A program made the position numbers and the translations under genes. A stretch of DNA of 64,000 bases, taken from the NCBI GenBank assembly GCA_041397825.1, contig JAWKVX010000003.1, positions 248,001-312,000 on the forward strand, given 5' to 3'. Every line of letters begins with the position of its first letter. The stretch's first letter is position 1. Origin of the DNA: JANNSX01 sp041397825 (GTDB lineage Bacteria > Pseudomonadota > Alphaproteobacteria > Rhizobiales > Hyphomicrobiaceae). The notes beneath the pieces are model-generated. The model saw nothing but the letters and a program-made list of their open reading frames with translations, had not been told where the DNA came from and did not search any database. Shown one piece after another: positions 7,893 through 16,174 of the stretch.

Positions 7893-10118
7893 GTGAACAC
7901 GGCGACGGCGGATTCCGACCAAACCGATCCTCAGAGCGCGCAGGCATCGGTGACGATAGCTCCGCAAACCCCCGCCATCTCCCTCGATAAGGCCTTCAAG
8001 GAGGTCGTCGACAAGGGGGCGCCCGGCATCAGCGAGCTCGACGAGGTCAAGTTCGAGATCACCGTCACGAACACCGGCACCGTCACACTCTATGATGTGC
8101 AGGTGACCGAGCAGCCGGATACGTCACTCGACAGCTGCGCGCCGGCTGTGACGACGCTGGCCCCGGGCGAGCAGATCGTTTGTCAGGCAACCCATGCTCT
8201 TACCGACGGGGAGGCCGTCGCCGGCAATTTCACGAACACGGCGACCGTCGATGCCCTCGGCCCGAACGAGCAGGAGGTCTCCGACGACGGCTCGGCCACC
8301 TTCGAGTTCGAGGCGGCACCGACCGACGGCTCGATCACGATCCGCAAGGTCGCCGTCAATGGCGACGGCAAGACCAGCTTCGATTTCAACGGGGCCAATG
8401 GCTTCCAGAACATCAAGCCGCCGGCGGATGGCACGGCAACCCGCACGCAGACATTCACCAATCTGCCGCTCAATGGTCAGGACATCGTCCTGACCGAGGA
8501 GGCGCGCACCGGCTGGTCGGTGACCGGGATCAGCTGCAATCGCGGGGCCCAGGTACAAACCGACTTGGTGAATCGTCAGGTTCAGATTCATCTCAGCCGC
8601 TCGGAGGATGTCGTCTGCACCTTCACCAACGAGTTGAAGAAGGGCACCTCGGGCGTCAACATCGTCGTCAATGCCACCGATCGCGACGGCGAGTTCCCGT
8701 TCGTTACCGGTTTACCGGGAGGCTCGAGCTTCAATGTCGCCACCGTTGGCGGCTCCAAGACACGTGGCTTCCTCAACATCGCCAAGGGCACCTACAACAT
8801 CCAGGTGCCGGAGCTTCGCCCCGGCTGGCGCCTGACCGGCGTCAATTGCGCCGATCCCTCTGGCGACAGCACGACCGATCTGGCGGCGCTGAAGGCCAAG
8901 GTGCCGCTGGCGGCGGGCGAGCTTGTCACCTGCACGTTCGACTTCTTCTTCGACGAGCAGATCATCAAGGACCGGACGCATGAAGTGATCCTGAATTTCA
9001 TGAAGCACCGGGCCGAGGGCCTGATCGACGAGGGGCCGGACCGTGCTCGGATCAACCGTCGTCTCCCCGGCACTCTTTGGGGCGACGAGGCGGGAGGGGC
9101 AACGGCGACTGGCTTTGCCCAGACACCGTTCAACTTCACGGCGGTGGGCGACGAGCAGGACTACACGCTCGAGTTCTCGACCAGCCTCAGCCAGATGCTG
9201 CAGTACAACGAGGGCCAGAACCAGAAGAAGCTGATGGGGCTGACGCAGGCACCCGATACCGGGCTCGGCGTCGCCAATCCCGTGCTCGGTGCCATCGACA
9301 ATCCGGCATCCGCGACCTTCCTCAATCACCCCTCGCGACAGGGCTTCGATGCCTGGGTCGAGGGCCACTACCGGCACTTCGAGGACCATGCCGGCAGTGC
9401 CGACACCTTCGGGCACTTCGGCGTCGTCTATCTGGGTGGCGACTATCTGGTTACCGATGCCATACTGGTTGGCGCGCTCGTCCAATTCGATTGGGCGGAG
9501 GAGCGCTCGCGGATCACCGGCAGCAACGTCAGCGGCACAGGTTGGATGGCGGGTCCCTATGCCAGCATTCGTCTGACTCCGAATGTGTTCCTCGACGGGC
9601 GCATAGCCTGGGGACAGTCCGACAATACGGTCGATCCCTTCGGCGGGTTCTATGAAGACAACTTCAAGACCGATCGTTGGCTCGCCAATATCAACTTGAA
9701 AGGCAATTGGGTTTACAACTCGATCCGGATCACGCCCGGCGTCAGCTACACGTACTTCAACGAGAATCAGAAAGCCTATGTCGACTCGAATGCGGTGCTG
9801 ATCGAGGGGCAGACGCTAACCGTCAATCGCCTCGAGTTCGGGCCCGAGTTCGGCTATCGCTTCGTCAATGCCGAAGGCGACACGTTCGAGCCGCACATCG
9901 CCATAAAGGGGCTGTGGGATATCGGTGGAAATCTCGATACCACCGTCAATGGCATTGAGGCCGGTCGGAACGAACTCCGTGGCAAGATCGAGGGCGGCTT
10001 CCTAGCGCAGTCGGCCTATGGCCCGTCGGTCCGCCTGACCTTCTCCTACGACGGCATCGGCGACGACGATTTCACCGCCTATGGTGGGCAGATGTGGCTC
10101 AACGTACCGCTCGACTGA
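7893..10118 (+). CDS. DUF11-repeat surface autotransporter, C-terminal part with beta-barrel
   Basis: 741 codons continue the autotransporter. Residues 1-120 finish one DUF11 unit and carry another (ITVTNTGTVTLYDVQV). Two prealbumin-like modules follow (GSITIRKVAVNGDGKTSF, then KGTSGVNIVVNATDRDG). From about residue 480 the protein has alternating amphipathic strands (FDAWVEGHYRHF, FGVVYLGGDYLVTDAILVGA, TGWMAGPYASIRLTPNVFLDG and onward to the end), which is an outer-membrane autotransporter beta-barrel. The terminal aromatic/hydrophobic strand (GQMWLNVPLD) suits BAM insertion. The barrel would anchor the repeat stalk at the surface (type Va secretion). No start codon of its own is expected; the true start is 3094. 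Confidence 0.8.
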   Translation: MNTATADSDQTDPQSAQASVTIAPQTPAISLDKAFKEVVDKGAPGISELDEVKFEITVTNTGTVTLYDVQVTEQPDTSLDSCAPAVTTLAPGEQIVCQATHALTDGEAVAGNFTNTATVDALGPNEQEVSDDGSATFEFEAAPTDGSITIRKVAVNGDGKTSFDFNGANGFQNIKPPADGTATRTQTFTNLPLNGQDIVLTEEARTGWSVTGISCNRGAQVQTDLVNRQVQIHLSRSEDVVCTFTNELKKGTSGVNIVVNATDRDGEFPFVTGLPGGSSFNVATVGGSKTRGFLNIAKGTYNIQVPELRPGWRLTGVNCADPSGDSTTDLAALKAKVPLAAGELVTCTFDFFFDEQIIKDRTHEVILNFMKHRAEGLIDEGPDRARINRRLPGTLWGDEAGGATATGFAQTPFNFTAVGDEQDYTLEFSTSLSQMLQYNEGQNQKKLMGLTQAPDTGLGVANPVLGAIDNPASATFLNHPSRQGFDAWVEGHYRHFEDHAGSADTFGHFGVVYLGGDYLVTDAILVGALVQFDWAEERSRITGSNVSGTGWMAGPYASIRLTPNVFLDGRIAWGQSDNTVDPFGGFYEDNFKTDRWLANINLKGNWVYNSIRITPGVSYTYFNENQKAYVDSNAVLIEGQTLTVNRLEFGPEFGYRFVNAEGDTFEPHIAIKGLWDIGGNLDTTVNGIEAGRNELRGKIEGGFLAQSAYGPSVRLTFSYDGIGDDDFTAYGGQMWLNVPLD

Positions 10119-10221
10119 CAAGCCGCACGCGGCCAGGCCGTTCCGAGCCGGCCAGGAGAGTGTGAAAGGCCGGCACGCGCTGTCGCTGCTCGGCGGGTAT
10201 CGGGTCGAGCCTGCGGCCTGA

Positions 10222-11370
10222 TCAATCCAGCGTCCGCCGGAAGCGAAGCACCGCGATGCTCATGACCACCAGCATCAGCGCCGCCAGCCAGAGGATCTCG
10301 GTGCTCAACTCACCTGCTGATGCATCCTTGAGCATGATGCCGCGCACCATGCGCAGGAAGTGTGTCAGCGGCAGCAGTTCGCCAATCGCCCGTGCCCAGA
10401 CAGGCATGCCGGCGAAGGGGAACATGAAGCCAGACAGCAGGATATTGGGCAGGAAGAACATCATCGACATCTGGATCGCCTGCAGTTGATTGCGCGCGAT
10501 GGTCGAGAACGTGTAGCCGACGGCAAGGGTCGCCGTGACGAACAGCATCGTGACGCCGGTCAGCAGGGCAAGACTTCCCTCGATCGGCACGTCGAACACG
10601 AAGATGCCGGCTGTCAGGATGATGCCCGCCTGGACAAAACCGACCGCGATATAGGGCGTGATCTTCCCCAGCATGATCTGGAGGGGATTGATTGGCATGG
10701 CGAGCAGGCTCTCCATGGTCCCGCGTTCGATCTCGCGTGTCACGGAGAGGGAAGTGAAGATGAGCATGGTCATCGTCAGGATCGTGCCGAGCAGTCCCGG
10801 TACGATGTTGAGCGACGTGACGCCAGCCGGATTGTACCGCCGCTGTTGGATGATCGTGAAAGGGGGTGGATCGCCAGAGGAAGCCGGAATATCGCTTAGC
10901 CCGCGGAGCGCGGTATCGACAAGGCCGTTCAACGCTCCGAGCGCTGTTCCGGCGGCGACAGGGTCCGAGGCATCGGCGATAACGAGCATGGATGGACTCT
11001 CGCCGCGCCTTACATCACGGGCGAAATCCAACGGCATCTCGACGGCAAACAGGATTTCGCCCGACTTGATCCACTGGTCGATCTCGGATTGAGATCGTGC
11101 GACCCGGGTGACGTCGAAATAGCCCGTGTTCTTCAGCGCCGCGACGATGCTGCGACCGATGTCGGTATCCTCGTGAATCAGCACCGCCGTCGGGAGGTGC
11201 CTGGGATTGGTATTGATGGCGAAACCGAACAGCAAAAGCTGCATCAACGGCACGACGATCATGGTTGCGAAGGTGACGCGATCGCGCCGGAGCTGGATAA
11301 ACTCCTTGATGAAGACCGCAGCGAAACGAGTGACGGCGGCATTGCGGGGCCGAACCTCAGGAGCTCTCAT
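10222..11370 (-). CDS. ABC-2 type transporter permease (drug efflux)
   Basis: 382 aa with the ABC-2 permease layout. An N-terminal membrane helix (FATMIVVPLMQLLLFGFAINT) is followed by a large periplasmic loop to about residue 180, then five hydrophobic segments. The family segment REIERGTMESLLAMPINPLQIMLGK lies just after the first of these. It is the last gene of the TetR-HlyD-ATPase-permease operon, and its ATG overlaps the ATPase stop by 4 bp (ATGA), implying translational coupling. YhiI/YbhFSR-like systems often encode two permeases; only one is present here, so it probably works as a homodimer. Substrate unknown; the operon layout points to export of toxic or lipophilic compounds. Confidence 0.85.
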   Translation of the reverse strand: MRAPEVRPRNAAVTRFAAVFIKEFIQLRRDRVTFATMIVVPLMQLLLFGFAINTNPRHLPTAVLIHEDTDIGRSIVAALKNTGYFDVTRVARSQSEIDQWIKSGEILFAVEMPLDFARDVRRGESPSMLVIADASDPVAAGTALGALNGLVDTALRGLSDIPASSGDPPPFTIIQQRRYNPAGVTSLNIVPGLLGTILTMTMLIFTSLSVTREIERGTMESLLAMPINPLQIMLGKITPYIAVGFVQAGIILTAGIFVFDVPIEGSLALLTGVTMLFVTATLAVGYTFSTIARNQLQAIQMSMMFFLPNILLSGFMFPFAGMPVWARAIGELLPLTHFLRMVRGIMLKDASAGELSTEILWLAALMLVVMSIAVLRFRRTLD

Positions 11371-12320
11371 GCCCCAACCCGGAAGTTGTCCTGACTCCTC
11401 TGCATCAGGTCGATGAACACGTCCTCCAAGGACGGTTCAGATCGCGCCCAGTCCAGTTCGGCCCGCGCCATATAGGGAGACAGCGCACGGGCTAGCGTCT
11501 CGGCTTTGCGCCCCGACACATGTAAGCTGGTCCCGAAGGGCGCGACCATGTCGATGCCAGGGGTCGATTCCAGCTTTTTTCCCAAGTCGACAAGGCCCGG
11601 GCCACTGACGGTCCACGTCTCGAGGCCCGACCGTGCAATGACCTCGGGCACCGTTCCATGCGTCAGCAGCTCGCCGAACGCCAAATAGGCGATCTCATGA
11701 CAGCGCTCCGCCTCGTCCATGTAGTGGGTAGAAACGAGCACTGTCAGGCCCTCGGCGGCGAGTGCGTGGATCTCGTTCCAGAAATCGCGCCGTGCTTTCG
11801 GATCGACGCCCGCCGTCGGCTCATCCAAGAGAAGGAGCTCGGGTGACGGAAGTATGCAGGCGCCGAGGGCGAGCCGCTGTTTCCATCCGCCCGAAAGCTC
11901 TCCGGCAAGCTGGTTTTCTCGCCCCTGAAGGCCTAGCCGCTCGATGGCCGACCGTGCCGCGGCAGCGGGGTTGTCAAGCGCATGGACCCTGGCGACGAAC
12001 TCGAGATTCTCTCTGATCGACAAGTCCTGATAGAGGCTGAAGCGCTGGGTCATGTAGCCGACCCGCTCCTTGATGAGCCGGCTCTCGGTCCGAATGTCGT
12101 AGCCGAGGCACGTGCCGCGGCCAGAATCGGGTGTCAGCAGTCCGCACAACATGCGAATCGTCGTCGTCTTGCCAGAGCCGTTCGGGCCGAGGAAGCCGTA
12201 GATCTCACCCCGCCTCACCCGCATCGACAGGTTCCGGACCACCACTTTGCCGCCGAAGGCCTTGGTCAGGCCCTCGACCTCGATCGCAACAGCGGCTGTA
12301 GCAAATTCACTGTTGCGCAC
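11367..12320 (-). CDS. ABC transporter ATP-binding protein (drug efflux)
   Basis: About 317 aa and a complete nucleotide-binding domain: Walker A GPNGSGKTT, signature LSGGWKQRLALG, Walker B LLLLDEPTAGVD and a switch histidine in VLVSTHYMDEA. The C-terminal ~80 residues form the extension usual in DrrA/CcmA-type exporters. I chose GTG 12320, behind an AGGCAGG ribosome-binding sequence. The longer frame to 12353 begins with TTG inside the upstream hlyD gene. The start overlaps the end of hlyD by 14 bp. It should power the adjacent ABC-2 permease, with the HlyD-type protein bridging the periplasm. Confidence 0.88.
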   Translation of the reverse strand: MRNSEFATAAVAIEVEGLTKAFGGKVVVRNLSMRVRRGEIYGFLGPNGSGKTTTIRMLCGLLTPDSGRGTCLGYDIRTESRLIKERVGYMTQRFSLYQDLSIRENLEFVARVHALDNPAAAARSAIERLGLQGRENQLAGELSGGWKQRLALGACILPSPELLLLDEPTAGVDPKARRDFWNEIHALAAEGLTVLVSTHYMDEAERCHEIAYLAFGELLTHGTVPEVIARSGLETWTVSGPGLVDLGKKLESTPGIDMVAPFGTSLHVSGRKAETLARALSPYMARAELDWARSEPSLEDVFIDLMQRSQDNFRVGA

Positions 12321-13308
12321 GCGCCTGCCTTTCGATTTCCTCGCCGCCTGCAACCGTCACAGGCAATCCGACGGTCAGGCCACGCGGGTCATCAGGACTC
12401 GCCTCGACCCGGAAGACGAGCTTGCCACGCTCCTCCTTGCTGAAGATGACCGGTGGCGTGTACTCCGCCTCGGTCGAGATGAATCGCACCGTGGCTGCAA
12501 TCGGTCTGGCGCAGCCGTCGCAGGTTGCGATGACCCTGGCTCCCGGCTCGAGGCTGCTGAGGGCGGATTCCGGAACGTAGAAGAGAATCTTGACCTTGCC
12601 GACCGGCAGCAAGGACAGAACGGACCGGCCCGCCGGCACCACCTCGCCATCATCATAGTAGGTCTCTTGGACAACGCCGACAGCCGGTGCCTTGACCTGC
12701 CGTCGGTCCAGCATGATCCGGGCCGTCGCGACCCGCGACTGGGCTTGGCCCACGACCGCACGCGCGGCCTCGATCTCCTCGGATCTCGCACTCAATCCAG
12801 CAAGCTGGATCTGTCGGGTGATCTCGGTCAGCGCAGCTTGATTCTGCGCGTATACCGCGACTGCTGCGTCGAGCCGCGCTTGCGAGGCGACGCCTTTGGC
12901 CGTCAGGTCCTTCGCTCGCCGAAGCTCCTTCTCGGATTGCTCAAGTGAGGCTTCGACGCGTTCTCGTTGGGCGTGTAGCACGGCCACTTCCTCGGGCCGC
13001 TGTTGGGCCGCCTGGAGGCGCGACAGTCTGGCGCGCGCCTCGGCCAGTGCGGAGGTCGCCTGCTCCAACTCGGCCGCCTGTAGATCGCTCTCGAGCTTGA
13101 AGAGGGGGTCGCCAGCCTGGATCGTCTGGCCTTCCTCCACGTACCGGCTCACGAGCCGCCCTGCCTCGTCAGCAGCCACGAAGAGAAACTCGCCCTCGAT
13201 CCAGCCTTGCCAGCCGGCATCCGCATCACGCTGATAGTGGTAGAAGGCCCATGCGGCGAACATGGCCGCAGCGGCGAAGGATACGAGGCGAAAAAGGTGG
13301 CGTCTCAT
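12307..13308 (-). CDS. HlyD-family membrane fusion (efflux adaptor) protein
   Basis: 333 aa. One N-terminal membrane anchor (about residues 5-25, LVSFAAAAMFAAWAFYHY) is followed by a split biotinyl-lipoyl domain (RLVSRYVEEGQTIQAGDPLF). A long alpha-helical hairpin rich in Ala/Glu/Gln/Arg (about residues 65-190) comes next, then the second lipoyl half (VKAPAVGVVQETYYDDGEVV) and beta-barrel domains. This is the YhiI/EmrA-like adaptor of tripartite or ABC exporters. Its ATG overlaps the tetR stop (ATGA). It links the inner-membrane ABC pump encoded downstream to an outer-membrane channel not present in the window. Confidence 0.87.
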   Translation of the reverse strand: MRRHLFRLVSFAAAAMFAAWAFYHYQRDADAGWQGWIEGEFLFVAADEAGRLVSRYVEEGQTIQAGDPLFKLESDLQAAELEQATSALAEARARLSRLQAAQQRPEEVAVLHAQRERVEASLEQSEKELRRAKDLTAKGVASQARLDAAVAVYAQNQAALTEITRQIQLAGLSARSEEIEAARAVVGQAQSRVATARIMLDRRQVKAPAVGVVQETYYDDGEVVPAGRSVLSLLPVGKVKILFYVPESALSSLEPGARVIATCDGCARPIAATVRFISTEAEYTPPVIFSKEERGKLVFRVEASPDDPRGLTVGLPVTVAGGEEIERQARAQQ

Positions 13309-14063
13309 CGTCGTGTTGCGGGGTGCGCCGCCACGAGGCCGACATGAGCAGTCAGCATGCCTTCAACATCCAGGGGCTCGATGTGATCGAAGAGCGCATC
13401 CCAGATTACCGCCAGCAATAGCGGCGCGGCAATGAGGTGGGGAAATCGCGCCGTCGCGTTGCTGGCCAATTCGCCCTTCGCATGGGCCTGGCGCGCCATC
13501 GTTCTGAGCTGGGTCAGCACACGTGCTATCACGTGCCGGTGGTAGTGGGCGACAAGCTCGGGAAACCGCGGACCTTCGGCGACAATCAGGCGAATGATCA
13601 GCTTGCGATCGGTATCCAGCACCTCACGCTTGAACACCGAGACGAACTCCGACAGACGCTCCGCTGCAGTTGTCTCCGGACCAGCTGATATCATCGCGAG
13701 CCGATCCAGGACCGGATCGGCTGCCGACTGCACCAGCGCCTCGAAAATGGCCTGCTTGCCTGGGAAGTAGAGATAGAGCGTGCCCTTTGCGACGCCCGCG
13801 CGCTCTGCGATCTCGTCCAGCCGCGCGCCTTCATAGCCCTGCTTGGCGAACACAGTCAGCGCTGCCGCGAGAATCTGGCGATGCTTGTCATCGCTTCGCG
13901 CCGACGCTCGCTGCGAAACTTTGGCCGTCTGTGCTGCCGACCCTTTTGCCGTCTCGCCGGCATGCGCCCGCGACGCCGTGTCAGCTTCGGATCGTGCCCG
14001 TGCACCAGGGGACGCCGATCCGCTACGCCGGCGTGGGGCCGCCATCTTCCGCTGGGACATCAT
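13305..14063 (-). CDS. TetR-family transcriptional regulator of the efflux operon
   Basis: 252 aa, with a 55-residue basic, Ala/Ser-rich N-terminal extension ahead of the TetR helix-turn-helix (about residues 63-107; AKQGYEGARLDEIAERAGVA, then KGTLYLYFPGKQAIF). The rest is a helical ligand-binding domain. It is the first gene of the efflux operon and overlaps hlyD by 4 bp. A perfect 8-bp inverted repeat starts 17 bp upstream of its start codon, so autorepression relieved by an exported ligand is the natural model. The start is ATG 14063, immediately followed by a second ATG. The extension is longer than usual for TetR proteins, but there is no internal Met with a better context. Confidence 0.88.
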   Translation of the reverse strand: MMSQRKMAAPRRRSGSASPGARARSEADTASRAHAGETAKGSAAQTAKVSQRASARSDDKHRQILAAALTVFAKQGYEGARLDEIAERAGVAKGTLYLYFPGKQAIFEALVQSAADPVLDRLAMISAGPETTAAERLSEFVSVFKREVLDTDRKLIIRLIVAEGPRFPELVAHYHRHVIARVLTQLRTMARQAHAKGELASNATARFPHLIAAPLLLAVIWDALFDHIEPLDVEGMLTAHVGLVAAHPATRR

Positions 14064-14393
14064 GCTCGCCTCAACTTGCGATGACTGACCATTCAGTCAT
14101 AGCGCAAGCTGCTGTTGATCGCCATCTGCATGTGGAGGTCCCTGGCTCGATGACTTGCAAGACCTCTGTCGAGGCCGACATCACGCGGCATGTGAGGTCA
14201 CATGCCGCCGGCACAGAGTGCGGGTCGAGGAGGATGTGACGCCGCGCGACCAGAACAGCCCGACGGCATCCACGCACAAGACTGCATGGGTGTGCCCCCG
14301 CCCACCGAGCGGACGCGCCCCGCATCGAATGAATGCCTCAATGAGGCCCGACCGGCGGTCGGTCAGAAGTGCAATGCCATGAACGCCAACAAC
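14064..14393. other. Intergenic region upstream of the tetR efflux operon
   Basis: About 330 bp lie between the tetR start and the end of the SMP-30 gene. Apart from the palindromic operator at 14081-14100 I see no gene, RNA or repeat. Both flanking operons run on the minus strand, so this holds the efflux promoter and the end of the upstream transcript. Confidence 0.5.
14081..14100. promoter_or_regulatory. Palindromic TetR operator
   Basis: ATGACTGA-CCAT-TCAGTCAT is a perfect 8-bp inverted repeat with a 4-bp spacer. It ends 17 bp before the tetR start codon, just upstream of the TetR-HlyD-ABC operon. TGACTGA/TCAGTCA half-sites are common for TetR-family efflux regulators. Binding by the adjacent TetR is inferred from position and symmetry. 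Confidence 0.75.
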
Positions 14394-15272
14394 TCACGCG
14401 CCAAATCGGGGCTCCGGGACGCCGCGAATGCCGAGGTCGTAAACGGCGAACAGACTGCCACGCAGAACCCCATCGCTCGGGAACCGCGGCAGCGGTGGCT
14501 TCGCCATCGAGGTAACGAATAGGATATCCAGATTGGGTCCGCCGAAATTCAGGCTCGTCACCTTCTTGACCGGCATCTCGATGACCCGATCGACGGACCC
14601 ATCAGGTCGGTAGCGAATGAGCTTGCTGTCGTAGACCTGAGCATTCCAGAGACAGCCTTCGGCGTCGACCGTCGAGCCGTCGGCCGCGCCGCCGCGCGAC
14701 GTGTCGAGCTTGGCGAAGGTGCGCCGGTTCGATACTTGGCCCTTGTCGATGTCGTAGTCGTAGGCCCAGATCTCACCGGACCAGCTGTCGGCGAAGTAGA
14801 AGATCTTGTCGTCCGGGCTCCAACACGGGCCGTTCGAAACGATGATGCCGCTCTCGACCTTGGACACTTTAAAGTCCGGATCGAGCCGGTAGAGCGATCC
14901 GTTCGGCCCCGATTCCTGGCTGTCCATGGTGCCGGCAAAGAAACGTCCTCGCCGGTCGACCTTGCCGTCGTTGATCCAGTTGGCGGGGCGGTCCGGCTCG
15001 ATCTCGGCGATCAGCGGGCAATCGCCGGTCTTGAAGTCGAGCGCATGAAAACCCTTGGCGAGCGAGCAGATCGCGCCGTTGCCGTCTTTCCGGATCGCGA
15101 TCGAGCCGACGCGCGACGGCACGTCCCAGGCGCGGACCTCCCGACCGTCGGCGGTGGCGCGAAACACGCGCATGCCGGCGGCATCGATCCAGTAGAGCCG
15201 CTGCTGCTCTACGTCCCAGACGGGCCCCTCGCCGAGGGTCGTCTTGACGTCTATGACGACTTCAATTCGCAT
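14394..15272 (-). CDS. SMP-30/gluconolactonase family lactonase (copy 1)
   Basis: 292 aa, the usual length of six-bladed SMP-30/regucalcin/gluconolactonase lactonases. Family motifs are visible: LGEGPVWD near the N-terminus (metal-binding Glu), NDGKVDRRGRFFAGTMD, SNGPCWSPDDKIFYFADS (Asn and Asp ligands) and GGAADGSTVDAEG. It should hydrolyse aldonolactones (gulono-, xylono- or gluconolactone type) to free aldonates in the cytoplasm. ATG 15272 follows a perfect AAGGAGG site; an upstream extension is not needed. It is the last gene of the eight-gene operon and is paralogous to the gene 16 bp upstream, a tandem duplication. The exact lactone is unknown. Confidence 0.87.
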   Translation of the reverse strand: MRIEVVIDVKTTLGEGPVWDVEQQRLYWIDAAGMRVFRATADGREVRAWDVPSRVGSIAIRKDGNGAICSLAKGFHALDFKTGDCPLIAEIEPDRPANWINDGKVDRRGRFFAGTMDSQESGPNGSLYRLDPDFKVSKVESGIIVSNGPCWSPDDKIFYFADSWSGEIWAYDYDIDKGQVSNRRTFAKLDTSRGGAADGSTVDAEGCLWNAQVYDSKLIRYRPDGSVDRVIEMPVKKVTSLNFGGPNLDILFVTSMAKPPLPRFPSDGVLRGSLFAVYDLGIRGVPEPRFGA

Positions 15273-15288
15273 GGCTCTGCCTCCTTGC

Positions 15289-16164
15289 TCATCCCTTGAA
15301 ACGCGGCTCCGCGATGCCTCGCACACCGAGGCCGTGCACGGCAAAGACCATGCCTGCCTCGCATTCCTTGTGGTACTCGCCGTTGTAAGGCCGGGCCATC
15401 GAGGTTACGAAGGCGATGTCGAGGTCGGGCCCGCCGAACGTCACACTGGTCGTGGAAAAGACCGGCAGTCCGACGATGCGGTCGACGACTCCGTCGGGGC
15501 TGAAACGGACGAGGCGTCCCGCATACACCTCGACGCTCCAGACATAGCCATCTGCATCGACGGTTGCGCCATCCGGATAGCCGGTCAGTCTCCCGGTGAA
15601 ACTTGCGAAGACACGCTTGCTCTGGACGTTGCCTGTGGTGGTGTCGTAGTCGTAGGCGTAGATCGCACGCTTGAAGCTGTCGGCGAAATAGAAGGTACGC
15701 CCGTCCGGGCTCCAGCAGGGGCCGTTCGAGCAGATGATGCCCACATCGAGCGTCGCCAAAGTGAGATCCGGATCGAGCCGGAACAGCTTGCCCACGGGCT
15801 CCGCCTCGGCGAAGTCCATCGAGCCAGCCACGAAGCGACCTTGCCGATCAACCTTGCCGTCGTTGAGGCGGGGCCTGAGCTCGCCCGGCTGCGTCTCGTT
15901 GATGCGCGAGATCGCGCCGCTCTCGAGGTCGAGCAAGTGGAACCCCGATCGCAGAGAGACGACCGCGCCGCCCTTTTCTCGAAGGGCCATGGAGCCGACC
16001 GGCTCCGGCAATGGCCAGGTGCGCCGGTCAGTTCCCTTCAGGTCCGAGCGATGAACGCATGGCCTGTAGGAATCGATCCAGTACAGCCGCTCCTCGCGCT
16101 CGTCCCACAAGGGGCCTTCCCCCAGCAGGTCCTTGCCGGATGAGAAAACCTCGATCTGCAACAT
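15289..16164 (-). CDS. SMP-30/gluconolactonase family lactonase (copy 2)
   Basis: 291 aa and a full-length SMP-30 lactonase: LGEGPLWDEREERLYWIDS at the N-terminus, RLNDGKVDRQGRFVAGSMD, SNGPCWSPDGRTFYFADS and PDGATVDADGYVWS. All metal-site residues expected for the family (Glu, Asn, Asp) appear present. ATG 16164 has an AGGAGG site 7 bp upstream. The two tandem lactonases have diverged clearly in the 'lid' segments, so they may open different lactones or anomers made by the SDR dehydrogenase of the operon. The gene begins 11 bp after the BKACE gene and is surely co-transcribed with it. Confidence 0.87.
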   Translation of the reverse strand: MLQIEVFSSGKDLLGEGPLWDEREERLYWIDSYRPCVHRSDLKGTDRRTWPLPEPVGSMALREKGGAVVSLRSGFHLLDLESGAISRINETQPGELRPRLNDGKVDRQGRFVAGSMDFAEAEPVGKLFRLDPDLTLATLDVGIICSNGPCWSPDGRTFYFADSFKRAIYAYDYDTTTGNVQSKRVFASFTGRLTGYPDGATVDADGYVWSVEVYAGRLVRFSPDGVVDRIVGLPVFSTTSVTFGGPDLDIAFVTSMARPYNGEYHKECEAGMVFAVHGLGVRGIAEPRFKG

Positions 16165-16174
16165 GTTGGACCTC

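Noticed and set aside
12321..12353. Longer start for the efflux ABC ATPase
   Set aside because: The extension begins with TTG inside hlyD; GTG 12320 has a good AGGCAGG site and family-typical N-terminus.
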